From a virus: DNA of 42,338 bases. Below the pieces are notes generated by a model. It ran no database searches and was not told the DNA's origin. It was given only the letters and a program-made list of their open reading frames with translations. Both the position numbers and the translations under genes were made by a program. The stretch covers positions 1 to 42,338 of IMG/VR virus record IMGVR_UViG_3300025138_000089. The stretch is one strand, 5' to 3'. Positions 1-6,226 of the stretch are shown here, in pieces. Every line of letters starts with the position of its first letter. Position 1 is the stretch's first letter.

Positions 1-36
1 CAGTGTCCCGCCACGACTCAAACGAAGGATGGTGAT

Positions 37-231
37 ATGCGTAGTTACACAGGATACAGATTCGTTTCCGCCAATAAGCGAAGCCGAGAGGTGCAGGATA
101 CCTCCGACGCCCGACGATACTGGGATCTCCGCAAAGAACTCATCAAGTGGTTCAACGCGAACCCCGACATCACGCCGCCCCCGTACATCGTGGAAATCAT
201 GAACTGGAAACGAAGGAAGAAAAACCCATGA
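37..231 (+). CDS. Hypothetical protein, 64 aa
   Basis: Small basic protein of unknown function with a GC-rich coding sequence. AAGGA lies about 8 nt before the ATG. A reading frame entering from the left edge ends at 33-35, just before this start, so an upstream gene may end there. The stop overlaps the next start as ATGA, which implies translational coupling. The protein has a polar N-terminal half and a Trp-containing, Lys/Arg-rich C-terminus. No family recognised. Confidence 0.6.
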   Translation: MRSYTGYRFVSANKRSREVQDTSDARRYWDLRKELIKWFNANPDITPPPYIVEIMNWKRRKKNP

Positions 232-557
232 CCGATACCGTACTACACCGAATTTCCGTCACTGGCGTGATGGATCTCCTGATCACCAGCAACGGGTGCA
301 TCGACATCTTGGGCGGAGTGGACATTCAGTTCATGCTCGCCGTCCGAACCAACGACGATACCGTCGAATCCCCGATCTCGCTGGAAGCGGCGAAGGAAAT
401 CTTCATGAGCAACTGCGCCATGGAGCGGGAACACTTCAGTGTTGAGAACCAGTGGTCTGAGACCTATGGTCAAGCCGTGGAATCCGCCCGCCGCCTCCGC
501 GAGGAGGGGCGCCGCGAGGACGAAGATTTGCTGCTCCGCTCCGACATGCCCTTTTGA
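228..557 (+). CDS. Hypothetical protein, 109 aa
   Basis: Unknown function. I start at the ATG in the ATGA overlap with the preceding gene (MTDTVLHRIS) rather than an earlier in-frame start. The sequence looks like a compact beta-rich N-terminal part followed by a charged Arg/Glu-rich helix ending in LLLRSDMPF. The DNA is GC-rich (gccgcccgccgcctccgcg near 484), unlike the AT-rich structural genes at the other end of the window. No motif recognised. Confidence 0.6.
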   Translation: MTDTVLHRISVTGVMDLLITSNGCIDILGGVDIQFMLAVRTNDDTVESPISLEAAKEIFMSNCAMEREHFSVENQWSETYGQAVESARRLREEGRREDEDLLLRSDMPF

Positions 558-567
558 GGATTGAACG

Positions 568-903
568 ATGAACGAAGAAGCAGGATACAAAGCAACATGG
601 GATACTCGCATTACCTACCTTCTTTGTGGTAATGACGGACAACATTATAGAATCATCATCTACATGCTGAACGGCGAGAAGGTTCGGTTCATGATGGGCC
701 ACACCGAGAGTGTTGTTGACGTTGTGCAATCTCATGCCAGACAGGCTTGGGAAGAACTCACTCAAGATGGTTACTTTCTCAAGGATGTAGAGACTGCCAA
801 GAACTCACCAGCAATGGCAAAGCAAATGGAAGACAACATGACAGAGTATCTCAAGGATAAGTCTGGTTATGAATATATGTCGGAGTATGCTCTTGACGCA
901 TGA
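568..903 (+). CDS. Hypothetical protein, 111 aa
   Basis: Unknown function, in the same direction as its neighbours with a 10-nt gap from the previous gene. GAGGATTGAACG precedes the ATG as a plausible ribosome site. An alternating hydrophobic/polar N-terminal half suggests a small beta-sheet; the C-terminal half is helical and acidic. The end of this gene carries the -35 box of the next promoter. Confidence 0.6.
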   Translation: MNEEAGYKATWDTRITYLLCGNDGQHYRIIIYMLNGEKVRFMMGHTESVVDVVQSHARQAWEELTQDGYFLKDVETAKNSPAMAKQMEDNMTEYLKDKSGYEYMSEYALDA

Positions 904-920
904 GAGATTTAGGGTATAAT
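893..920 (+). promoter_or_regulatory. Sigma70-type promoter, 16-nt spacer
   Basis: TTGACG (893-898), 16 nt, TATAAT (915-920). It lies across the end of the preceding gene. The predicted transcription start, about 7 nt downstream, falls on the ATG at 927. Confidence 0.75.
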
Positions 921-926
921 ACATAC

Positions 927-1295
927 ATGTTCACAGCAACGATATACACACCAGACGGAAACATGATGATTTCAACAGAACTCAAAATCCTTGTAGAAGA
1001 AGAGTACGGCTATCGGTATTGGTCGTGGATCCCGAACGAAACGACGTTCGATGAAGTAGAGAATCTAGTCGAAGCAACTAGGCGACAGCCCAAGGTTTGG
1101 CGAGACATCTACTTCAGAGATATCACCAAGTTTGGTGGAGACTGGACTCTTCTTTCTATGCCCGAGGATATGACGGAGCAAGAGGAAGACAAGTGGGTCG
1201 ATGAGAATCTTGGTAATGATGACTATCATGCCATCATGACCCTTCGTGCAGACCCAGATGATTCGAGGATTCTATGGAACGTCGAAAGCGTATGA
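927..1295 (+). CDS. Hypothetical protein, 122 aa, possibly leaderless
   Basis: Acidic protein of unknown function beginning MFTATIYTPDG. An in-frame ATG also exists at 900, overlapping the previous stop, but the promoter -10 box (915-920) lies between the two. A transcript from that promoter could only use 927 and would have essentially no leader. A longer read-through transcript could use 900 and add nine residues. Trp/Tyr-rich middle (YGYRYWSWIP). No family recognised. Confidence 0.6.
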   Translation: MFTATIYTPDGNMMISTELKILVEEEYGYRYWSWIPNETTFDEVENLVEATRRQPKVWRDIYFRDITKFGGDWTLLSMPEDMTEQEEDKWVDENLGNDDYHAIMTLRADPDDSRILWNVESV

Positions 1296-1432
1296 AAAAC
1301 GAAAAGAAGGAATGGCGTGGAGACAAGGCACGCCCTTCTAATCGAGCCAAGACTTGGGGACGAGATAAGTCGCCAAAGCAGGATCGTAAGAAGTGGAACA
1401 ACAACCCATCCGAGATTTGCTGGGTGGGATGA
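1274..1432 (+). CDS. Small basic protein, 52 aa
   Basis: Lys/Arg/Trp-rich peptide (MERRKRMKNEKKEW, then repeated RGDK and GRDK patches). I prefer the ATG at 1274 because CGAGGA lies 7 nt upstream. The alternative ATG at 1292 makes an ATGA overlap with the preceding stop. Possibly nucleic-acid binding from its charge only; no homologue recognised. Confidence 0.5.
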   Translation: MERRKRMKNEKKEWRGDKARPSNRAKTWGRDKSPKQDRKKWNNNPSEICWVG

Positions 1433-1485
1433 GACATGGAGAGAACGTTTCTCTCCTCCTCACTAAAACGCATAGGAGACATATC

Positions 1486-1704
1486 ATGTCTAGCGTTTTT
1501 GAAAAGACCGTGGTTCGGCACCACTACACTCAGGTGACTTACCTGATGGAGCATGGTGATACCATCTGGTACATCACCGAAGCCACGGACGAGAATGGTA
1601 AGACGAGCATCGTCGATATCAATTCTCACCAAAACAAGTGGCTTCGTTCCACTGACTCTCTCTACCGAGAGATCGAAACCGCCTTCCGCGTTAACCGAAG
1701 GTGA
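1486..1704 (+). CDS. Hypothetical protein, 72 aa
   Basis: Starts at ATG 1486 with TAGGAG 7-8 nt upstream. A longer in-frame version from 1393 would overlap the preceding gene and lacks a good ribosome site. Small mixed alpha/beta protein (MSSVFEKTVVRHHYTQVTYL) of unknown function. It is the last gene before a strong terminator. Confidence 0.6.
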   Translation: MSSVFEKTVVRHHYTQVTYLMEHGDTIWYITEATDENGKTSIVDINSHQNKWLRSTDSLYREIETAFRVNRR

Positions 1705-1710
1705 CATATG

Positions 1711-1750
1711 CCAGGGGGGATCGTAAGATCCCCTCTGGTGATTCTTTTTA
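1711..1750 (+). terminator. Rho-independent terminator
   Basis: Twelve-pair stem (1711-1722 with 1727-1738, one G.U pair), GTAA loop, then TGATTCTTTTTA. It closes the first block of small genes. Confidence 0.85.
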
Positions 1751-1762
1751 TTGGAGCATAGA

Positions 1763-2005
1763 ATGCAAGCAGGTTTTACTTTTATTACCCGTGATGATCG
1801 AAACAAATTTGAACAGTCTTTGTATGAACTGAAAATGTCTTTCGTTGATATCATTCGAGGAACGGCCCCGATTATTGAAACTGGTGGTGTCCATCGTGGT
1901 GACACACACTCAATCGAACTGTTCTGGAATGATGAAGACAGTATCGACATAAATGAATTAACCGATTTGGCGTATGGTTGTGGTGGCACAATCTCCATCG
2001 TCTAA
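1763..2005 (+). CDS. Hypothetical protein, 80 aa
   Basis: Begins MQAGFTFITRDDRNKFEQ with TTGGAG 7 nt upstream; the in-frame TTG at 1751 is inside that ribosome site and is not used. Predicted helix followed by beta segments and an acidic C-terminal half ending GCGGTISIV. No family recognised. It starts directly after the terminator, so it depends on read-through or on a promoter I cannot identify. Confidence 0.6.
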   Translation: MQAGFTFITRDDRNKFEQSLYELKMSFVDIIRGTAPIIETGGVHRGDTHSIELFWNDEDSIDINELTDLAYGCGGTISIV

Positions 2006-2023
2006 ATATACTAGGAGAATGTG

Positions 2024-2344
2024 ATGGCATTAGAAAAAGTATATCGTGTTTGGGTGTGTTATGGTTATAACTACGGATCACCTCTAGATGAGTCGGTGAC
2101 TCCTACTATCATATCTGAATATTTGTTCGGTGATTTCACCAGTTCAATTTTAGCAGATCAAAAGATTCGAGAATTTATCGATCAGTTTAAATTCAAACAA
2201 CCTAACAAACAAATCCCTCAGTTCAAAATGATAGAACATATTATCAATGGTGCTGGTCAAGATATTTTCTTTCAGAATAGTGAAAATCCGCGAAGCGAGG
2301 ATGCTCCAGAAGTCAGTTCTAATATTACGACAAATATTCCTTGA
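2024..2344 (+). CDS. Hypothetical protein, 106 aa
   Basis: Starts at ATG 2024 (MALEKVYRVWVCYGYNYG) after CTAGGAGAATGTG. Soluble protein with a beta-like N-terminus, a helical Lys/Phe/Gln-rich middle and a disordered Ser/Asn/Thr tail. Its stop overlaps the -35 box of the next promoter, which is typical of the tight packing here. Function unknown. Confidence 0.6.
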   Translation: MALEKVYRVWVCYGYNYGSPLDESVTPTIISEYLFGDFTSSILADQKIREFIDQFKFKQPNKQIPQFKMIEHIINGAGQDIFFQNSENPRSEDAPEVSSNITTNIP

Positions 2345-2368
2345 CACGTTTTCGCTTCATGTTATAAT
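2341..2368 (+). promoter_or_regulatory. Sigma70-type promoter, 16-nt spacer
   Basis: TTGACA (2341-2346), 16 nt, TATAAT (2363-2368): a near-consensus promoter. It drives the genes from about 2410 or 2504 onward. Confidence 0.85.
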
Positions 2369-2409
2369 TACCCTTGTAGCGGTTTCAATGATTAATACTA
2401 AAAACACTA

Positions 2410-2511
2410 ATGAGATTTTCTAACTTGGAAACAGAATACGATCTACTGCTAATTGCTACTGCCATTATGCTGACGTACGTTGCGTTCATACGGAGGTATG
2501 ATAATGAGTAG
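2410..2511 (+). CDS. Possible 33-aa single-pass membrane peptide
   Basis: Short reading frame in the leader after the 2341 promoter. A hydrophobic stretch (YDLLLIATAIMLTYVAFI) is followed by RRYDNE, the pattern of a small inner-membrane peptide with a positive cytoplasmic end. It overlaps the next gene's start by 8 nt. There is no clear ribosome site before the ATG, so it may instead be a leader region or be translated weakly. Confidence 0.35.
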   Translation: MRFSNLETEYDLLLIATAIMLTYVAFIRRYDNE

Positions 2512-2815
2512 TGAATTCAATGTTGAACTACAGAGTGGTCGTACATCAATTGTTTTAACTTTTGATAACTCATATAGTATCACTGCCTCTTGGGGTACGG
2601 ATCAGGATTGTTCTAACGTTGAAGCCGAAACTTACCATAATGATTTTCTAGATCTATTCTCAATACCCAATGTTCAGGTTACAGTTCAAGACTCAGATGG
2701 CGGAACTGTACCCTTTGGTAAAGGTAAGAATCATTTGGCCCGAGTGACACCAGAAGAATTTATTCAAATCGCGTATCGTGTATCTTCCATTGGAAAGGAA
2801 ATTGTTGATGAGTGA
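2504..2815 (+). CDS. Hypothetical protein, 103 aa
   Basis: Starts at ATG 2504 with CGGAGG 8 nt upstream. Beta-rich sequence (MSSEFNVELQSGRTSIVLTF), then an acidic middle and a C-terminal helix (PEEFIQIAYRVSSIGKEI). Unknown function. The stop overlaps the next gene's start. Confidence 0.6.
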   Translation: MSSEFNVELQSGRTSIVLTFDNSYSITASWGTDQDCSNVEAETYHNDFLDLFSIPNVQVTVQDSDGGTVPFGKGKNHLARVTPEEFIQIAYRVSSIGKEIVDE

Positions 2816-3065
2816 GTATAGACTGCATATTGATATCCCACTAGGCACAGATGAGAATGAGGCAATTCGTATTGCTAACCATATGATTTCTTCTATTGCT
2901 GTTCATGTTGGTAATCGTTCAAAGATTGACGAACCTGTTAGTGGAATGAACTATCGTTTGGGACATGATGATGATCGACAGAAGTCGAACTACTTCAACA
3001 AGAACGAAGAAGGTCATGTAAATAACAAGAAGACTCGCTTGACATTCAACGAGCAAAGTGTATAA
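2808..3065 (+). CDS. Hypothetical protein, 85 aa
   Basis: Starts at ATG 2808 inside the end of the previous gene (8-nt overlap), giving MSEYRLHIDIPLGTDENEA. A short alpha/beta N-terminal half is followed by a polar, Asn/Lys-rich tail. Unknown function. Its 3' end carries the promoter of the following tRNA. Confidence 0.55.
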   Translation: MSEYRLHIDIPLGTDENEAIRIANHMISSIAVHVGNRSKIDEPVSGMNYRLGHDDDRQKSNYFNKNEEGHVNNKKTRLTFNEQSV

Positions 3066-3066
3066 T
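3039..3066 (+). promoter_or_regulatory. Sigma70-type promoter of tRNA-Ile
   Basis: TTGACA (3039-3044), 16 nt, TATAAT (3061-3066). The predicted start is just before the tRNA at 3078. Confidence 0.85.
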
Positions 3067-3077
3067 ATATAAAACGA

Positions 3078-3150
3078 GGGTCGGAAGCGGATGGCATCAG
3101 CAGTAACGCTTATAACGTTATTTTCGGGAGTTCGAGTCTCCCCCGACTCA
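3078..3150 (+). tRNA. tRNA-Ile (anticodon TAT)
   Basis: Seven-pair acceptor stem (3078-3084 with 3143-3149, one G.U). Anticodon stem TAACG/CGTTA encloses CTTATAA, so the anticodon is TAT, reading AUA. The T arm is perfect (GGGAG-TTCGAGT-CTCCC). The D arm is unusual: only G10-C25, C11-G24-type pairing is visible and position 8 is A rather than T. No encoded CCA. Reads a codon that is common in the AT-rich structural genes. Confidence 0.8.
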
Positions 3151-3167
3151 CTTGGAGTTTATTTAAG

Positions 3168-3536
3168 ATGGAACGACAACCAACAATCTACGTCGCTGGG
3201 CCCATGCGTGGGTTCGAGAACTACAACTACCCTGCTTTTGATCGATGCGCCCGTGTCCTTCTAGAGCAGGGTTGGCATGTAATTAATCCAGCAGAACTAG
3301 ATCGTAAACAGGGCAAACCTACTTCGCCCTCTTACGAGTTTGACCCAGACAATTGTTACGAAGACCATGAGTTTATGCGTGCTGCTTTGAAGCGTGATAT
3401 GGATTCTATTTGTGATGAGTGTACGGCAATCTACATGATGTCTGGTTGGGAGAAGAGTAGGGGCGCAAACGCCGAACTTGCTCTTGCCCGAGCATTGGGT
3501 ATCAAAATCTTTTACGAAGCACCACTTCCGAAATGA
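3168..3536 (+). CDS. DUF4406 nucleoside 2-deoxyribosyltransferase-like protein
   Basis: Matches the small DUF4406 family, a Rossmann-like fold related to nucleoside 2-deoxyribosyltransferases. Visible marks are IYVAGPMRG near residues 7-15, NYPAF (20-24), VINPAE, a CDECTAIYMMSGWEKSRGA segment (about 82-100) in which the acidic residue and SxGA loop are conserved, and ELALARALGIKI at the end. The length (122 aa) is typical. The likely role is in deoxynucleoside or nucleotide metabolism, but the family's reaction in phages is not settled. Preceded by TTGGAG. Confidence 0.75.
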   Translation: MERQPTIYVAGPMRGFENYNYPAFDRCARVLLEQGWHVINPAELDRKQGKPTSPSYEFDPDNCYEDHEFMRAALKRDMDSICDECTAIYMMSGWEKSRGANAELALARALGIKIFYEAPLPK

Positions 3537-3545
3537 GAAACTATA

Positions 3546-3698
3546 ATGTCTGATAAAGAATACAACAGGGTTCCGCGAGAAACTGCTCGATCTTTTACAA
3601 AAAGGCAAATCCCGCGAGACGAACAACTAGAAAAGACTCGGATCGAGAACAAACGCATTCGTGAAAAAATGCGAAATCTAAACAAGAAGGATAATTGA
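3546..3698 (+). CDS. Small charged protein, 50 aa
   Basis: Short Lys/Arg/Glu-rich helical peptide (MSDKEYNRVPRETARSF). The start follows the previous stop by 9 nt, and the stop overlaps the next ATG as ATTGATG. No homologue recognised. The co-directional packing supports it as a real gene. Confidence 0.5.
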   Translation: MSDKEYNRVPRETARSFTKRQIPRDEQLEKTRIENKRIREKMRNLNKKDN

Positions 3699-3964
3699 TG
3701 GGAACGTATACACCAGAAGAATTGGTTGCATCTCTTGAAGAAGGAATTTGCCGAGTAATCTTTAAAAAGAAATCAAACGCTCTTTTGCGTGTGATGTACT
3801 GCACATGGACGCCTGAAGTTCTTGTACGAGAGAAGATGTCAGTAGAAGACTTGAATGATGGAAATCGGTTGATTGTTTGGGACATCGAAAAAAATGGTTG
3901 GAGATCCTTTGACATGCAAACCGTAATTGACTTTACCCCTAACATTGAAAAACTAGGAGACTAA
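3698..3964 (+). CDS. SH3-like beta-barrel phage protein (DUF2693-like)
   Basis: 88 aa. The pattern ICRVIFKKKSNALLRVMYCT, then VWDIEKNGWRSF, matches the small phage family often named SH3 beta-barrel fold-containing protein (DUF2693). Members are common in T4-like phages and their function is unknown. I start at ATG 3698, which overlaps the preceding stop, rather than the TTG three bases earlier. Confidence 0.65.
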   Translation: MGTYTPEELVASLEEGICRVIFKKKSNALLRVMYCTWTPEVLVREKMSVEDLNDGNRLIVWDIEKNGWRSFDMQTVIDFTPNIEKLGD

Positions 3965-3968
3965 TATA

Positions 3969-4247
3969 ATGTTTAAACTTGCAAGCACAACTAATCTTGC
4001 CGTAATCTTTGGTGGTCTTGCCTTTTACGGGCAGCAGACTGATCAAATGAATCTGTTCTACGTTTTTGTAGGAATTGCTATTGCTCTCATGTGCGTCTCG
4101 GCCCGCGACAGAGAAAACCAATGGGAACGTGATGATGAGATCGGTCGCATTGAACGAGATCGTGCCTCAGACTATGATGAACTAGTCCGCGGCCGCGATC
4201 AACATTATGATGAACTTAACCGACGTATTGATGAAAGGAACGATTGA
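3969..4247 (+). CDS. Two-helix membrane protein with charged tail
   Basis: 92 aa. Two hydrophobic segments (about residues 8-22 and 29-44, LFYVFVGIAIALM) are followed by a long, highly charged C-terminal helix rich in Asp/Arg (repeats of YDEL and RD). That helix is probably a cytoplasmic coiled coil. AGGAGACTAATATA precedes the start. Function unknown; a membrane-anchored accessory factor is all the sequence supports. Confidence 0.55.
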   Translation: MFKLASTTNLAVIFGGLAFYGQQTDQMNLFYVFVGIAIALMCVSARDRENQWERDDEIGRIERDRASDYDELVRGRDQHYDELNRRIDERND

Positions 4248-4248
4248 A

Positions 4249-4554
4249 ATGTTTACACCTACTTTTAAATTGCCTTGGGACTATGTTGGTTGTGGTACTC
4301 CTCGGATTGAACTCGTAAGGAACCACAACAACTGGCGTGCTTGTCTCTTCAACTTTAATGCTGATAGTATGGTTGATGGATTCGACGCCGATACTCTTGA
4401 TGAACTCTCTGATATTTTCAGAGAGGCTGCGGAATATATAAAGAAGACGGATGCGGAAACACCGTGTTTGTTTGAATCTGCAAAGGAGGGTAGTGATGAA
4501 TTACAAAGCCGATCAGAACCCCGATCAGAAACAGTGGGTCCAGAGTGTTGTTGA
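4249..4554 (+). CDS. Hypothetical protein, 101 aa
   Basis: Start chosen at ATG 4249 (MFTPTFKLPWDYVGCG) with AAAGGA upstream; earlier in-frame ATGs lie within the preceding gene. The C-terminal 20 residues overlap the next gene by 59 nt in another frame and look unstructured. No recognised family. Confidence 0.5.
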   Translation: MFTPTFKLPWDYVGCGTPRIELVRNHNNWRACLFNFNADSMVDGFDADTLDELSDIFREAAEYIKKTDAETPCLFESAKEGSDELQSRSEPRSETVGPECC

Positions 4555-4723
4555 GGCCAGCGAAGCAGCGGTAATTGGATATGAAAAATATCTACTCGAT
4601 CTGATTGACTATCGTGAACTTGCTACTATAATAAAAACCCTAGCAGCACTTCTTCCATTAGATCGTGATAAGTATCATGACTTTGAACATCTTAAAGCAA
4701 AGCGTAAAGGTAAAAAACGATGA
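4496..4723 (+). CDS. Hypothetical protein, 75 aa
   Basis: Starts at ATG 4496 directly after a strong AAGGAGG ribosome site, which is why I reject the longer frame from 4451. Mostly helical, with a basic C-terminus (KAKRKGKKR). The stop overlaps the next start as ATGA. Function unknown. Confidence 0.6.
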   Translation: MNYKADQNPDQKQWVQSVVEASEAAVIGYEKYLLDLIDYRELATIIKTLAALLPLDRDKYHDFEHLKAKRKGKKR

Positions 4724-4887
4724 GTAACTACAATCTAAACGAATCAGTAATTCATTCCAACAGCAAACGAGTAGGTAAAATCGTAGAGGTTCAGGAAGTA
4801 GAAGGAAAGACTTTTTATAAGGTTGACTTCGACGGACTTCGTGAAACCATGAGTGAACATGATCTCGCCTACTTTCTCGCGGAATAG
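4720..4887 (+). CDS. Small beta-barrel-like protein, 55 aa
   Basis: Begins at the ATG overlapping the previous stop. The pattern RVGKIVEVQEVEGKTFYKV followed by DFDG resembles small KOW/SH3-like beta barrels that phages carry in numbers. It ends three bases before the next gene. Function unknown. Confidence 0.55.
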   Translation: MSNYNLNESVIHSNSKRVGKIVEVQEVEGKTFYKVDFDGLRETMSEHDLAYFLAE

Positions 4888-4889
4888 TA

Positions 4890-5459
4890 ATGAACATTTT
4901 TGTACTGTCTGAGAACCCATGGCTTGCGGCACAACAAATGTGCGACAAGCATGTGGTAAAAATGCCTCTTGAAACTGCCCAAATGCTTTCGACCATTCAT
5001 CGAGTATTGAATGGAGATGAAACAATTAGGCTGTCTAAGAATGGCAGAAGGATCAGGACATGGGTTCATCCTACCCAAGAGAACTTCCTCTATCGCTCGA
5101 CGATGGTGAACCATCCCTGTACCATCTGGGCTAGAGAGACGGTAGCGAACTACTGGTGGTTGGTTGATCACGGGATCGCTCTCTGTAACGAGTACACCCG
5201 TCGCTACGGTCGTCGTCACGCTTCCCAGACCATCCTCGACTGGTGTCAACAGAACGCACCACAAGGGATCCTAGACTGCTTCACGATGACACCATTTGCA
5301 CAGGCTATGCCTGACTACTGCAAAGTGCCTAAGAACGCAGTTTCTGCCTATAGGCAGTATTACCTGAAAGAAAAAAAGGCAATTGCCTCTTGGAAACACA
5401 GCGATGTGCCTAACTGGTATCTCTCAGAAAATTGGGAAGATTCTCTTCAGGTGAGTTGA
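4890..5459 (+). CDS. Conserved phage protein, CDKHVVKM family
   Basis: 189 aa. The N-terminus MNIFVLSENPWLAAQQ, then CDKHVVKMPLETAQML, and the middle NHPCTIW...NYWWL...EYTRRYG, are characteristic of a widespread family in marine myoviruses. I know it only as a conserved protein; some databases attach a pyrimidine-dimer glycosylase name, but I see no resemblance to T4 DenV. Conserved His, Cys, Asp and Lys residues in CDKHVVK suggest an enzyme. Its last codons carry the -35 box of the next promoter. Confidence 0.6.
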   Translation: MNIFVLSENPWLAAQQMCDKHVVKMPLETAQMLSTIHRVLNGDETIRLSKNGRRIRTWVHPTQENFLYRSTMVNHPCTIWARETVANYWWLVDHGIALCNEYTRRYGRRHASQTILDWCQQNAPQGILDCFTMTPFAQAMPDYCKVPKNAVSAYRQYYLKEKKAIASWKHSDVPNWYLSENWEDSLQVS

Positions 5460-5483
5460 CAAAGAGTCGATGTATGGTATAAT
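5456..5483 (+). promoter_or_regulatory. Sigma70-type promoter of the 5490-5700 RNA
   Basis: TTGACA (5456-5461), 16 nt, TATAAT (5478-5483). The only downstream start codon before the next promoter (5511) opens a five-codon frame, so this promoter probably makes a non-coding transcript. Confidence 0.85.
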
Positions 5484-5489
5484 ACTATT

Positions 5490-5700
5490 TCACAAGTGGA
5501 GACGAACTCAATGACTAAGATCCCGTAACGACCGATGACTAATAGCCTAACTTATAATATGATTTATATAAATGAGTCCCGCTGACCTATAGTTCAGCCC
5601 GAGATCGTTCGACCTTCTCGGAACAAGCAACAGGCATCCAAGTTTAGGGATCTTAGGTCAAACCCTGGCGTTACGCGGACTCGCCACCCGCAACTTTTTG
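5490..5700 (+). ncRNA. Candidate structured non-coding RNA, ~210 nt
   Basis: This 360-nt stretch has its own promoter and no credible gene. Segment 5513-5524 (GACTAAGATCCC) pairs with 5647-5659 (GGGATCTTAGGTC) through 12 pairs and one bulge. Between them lie two local hairpins (5581-5585/5594-5598, and CCGAGA 5599-5604 with TCTCGG 5616-5621). CGTAACG (5524-5530) could also pair with CGTTACG (5669-5675), making a pseudoknot, although a match of that length is expected by chance. A GCGG/CCGC hairpin followed by AACTTTTTG (5675-5700) could end the transcript. It matches no RNA family I know. Confidence 0.55.
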
Positions 5701-5720
5701 AGAAAAACCGAATCAAAGGG

Positions 5721-5748
5721 TTGACAACCAACCAGATTCGGATACAAT
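5721..5748 (+). promoter_or_regulatory. Sigma70-type promoter of the winged-helix gene
   Basis: TTGACA (5721-5726), 16 nt, TACAAT (5743-5748), about 75 nt before the ATG at 5824. Confidence 0.8.
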
Positions 5749-5823
5749 ATACAAAGTCGAGTGCGAAGGACTGGTACGCACAACACTTACTTCTTCTTTA
5801 TCCAGTCAATAGGAATCAGCGTA

Positions 5824-6096
5824 ATGTCTAGTAACACTCTCACCAAGCGTCGTCGCGTCATGAACTACCTTGCCGGCGGCAAGGGTCTCACCCCCAACGA
5901 GGCGAAGTCACGATTCGGCGTCGGAAACCTCCGAGCAACCATTAGCGATATCAAGTCGCAGGTTGAAGCGTTTGGTAACTGGGAAATCACTAGCGAATCT
6001 ACCGCTACTGGTATGACCCGTTACTTCATGGATGATGTTCATCCTGGCAACCGCACCTACGGCTATGACGCCGAGGGCAACCGCTTCTCTCTCTGA
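5824..6096 (+). CDS. Winged-helix-like DNA-binding protein, 90 aa
   Basis: The sequence LTKRRRVMNYLAGGKGLTPN with EAKSRFGVGNLRATISDIK (about residues 6-45) has the layout of a winged-helix/HTH domain: helix, a turn around LTPNEA, and a recognition-type helix NLRATISDI. A wing-like strand pair and a C-terminal Tyr/Gly segment follow. Similar small helix-turn-helix proteins occur in cyanophages. I start at ATG 5824, since AGGA lies about 9 nt upstream. Its own promoter and the terminator-like hairpin behind it make it a single-gene unit. Probable transcription regulator, target unknown. Confidence 0.6.
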   Translation: MSSNTLTKRRRVMNYLAGGKGLTPNEAKSRFGVGNLRATISDIKSQVEAFGNWEITSESTATGMTRYFMDDVHPGNRTYGYDAEGNRFSL

Positions 6097-6097
6097 T

Positions 6098-6115
6098 CTT
6101 AATTGATCAGACCCA
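6098..6115 (+). repeat. Short inverted repeat CTGATC/GATCAG
   Basis: CTGATC, a 6-nt AT-rich loop, then GATCAG, just after the winged-helix gene stop. It could be a protein-binding palindrome or a small hairpin. Confidence 0.4.
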
Positions 6116-6119
6116 AATC

Positions 6120-6147
6120 GTCGGGTGGGGAATGCTCCCCACCCGAC
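6120..6147 (+). terminator. Strong hairpin before tRNA-Gly
   Basis: Perfect 12-pair GC-rich stem (6120-6131 with 6136-6147) with an ATGC loop. No T tract follows, so it may be a processing or 3'-end-stabilising hairpin rather than a true intrinsic terminator. Confidence 0.55.
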
Positions 6148-6153
6148 CCCATA

Positions 6154-6224
6154 GCGGGTGTCGTATAAAGGCATTACGGCAGGTTTCCAACCTGCTCATG
6201 AGAGTTCGATTCTCTCCACCCGCT
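6154..6224 (+). tRNA. tRNA-Gly (anticodon TCC)
   Basis: Acceptor GCGGGTG/CACCCGC, anticodon stem GCAGG/CCTGC around TTTCCAA (anticodon TCC, reading GGA), T arm GAGAG-TTCGATT-CTCTC, discriminator T. No encoded CCA. It ends two bases before the next gene's ATG. Confidence 0.9.
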
Positions 6225-6226
6225 TT

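Noticed and set aside
1234-1998. 254-codon minus-strand frame
   Set aside because: Covers five small plus-strand genes with good start signals and a terminator; composition is not protein-like.
4890-5459. Pyrimidine-dimer glycosylase (DenV)
   Set aside because: A name sometimes given to this family, but the sequence lacks DenV features; left as conserved protein of unknown function.
5605-5625. GTTCGACC as a possible T loop
   Set aside because: It is the loop of the CCGAGA/TCTCGG hairpin; no tRNA fold around it.
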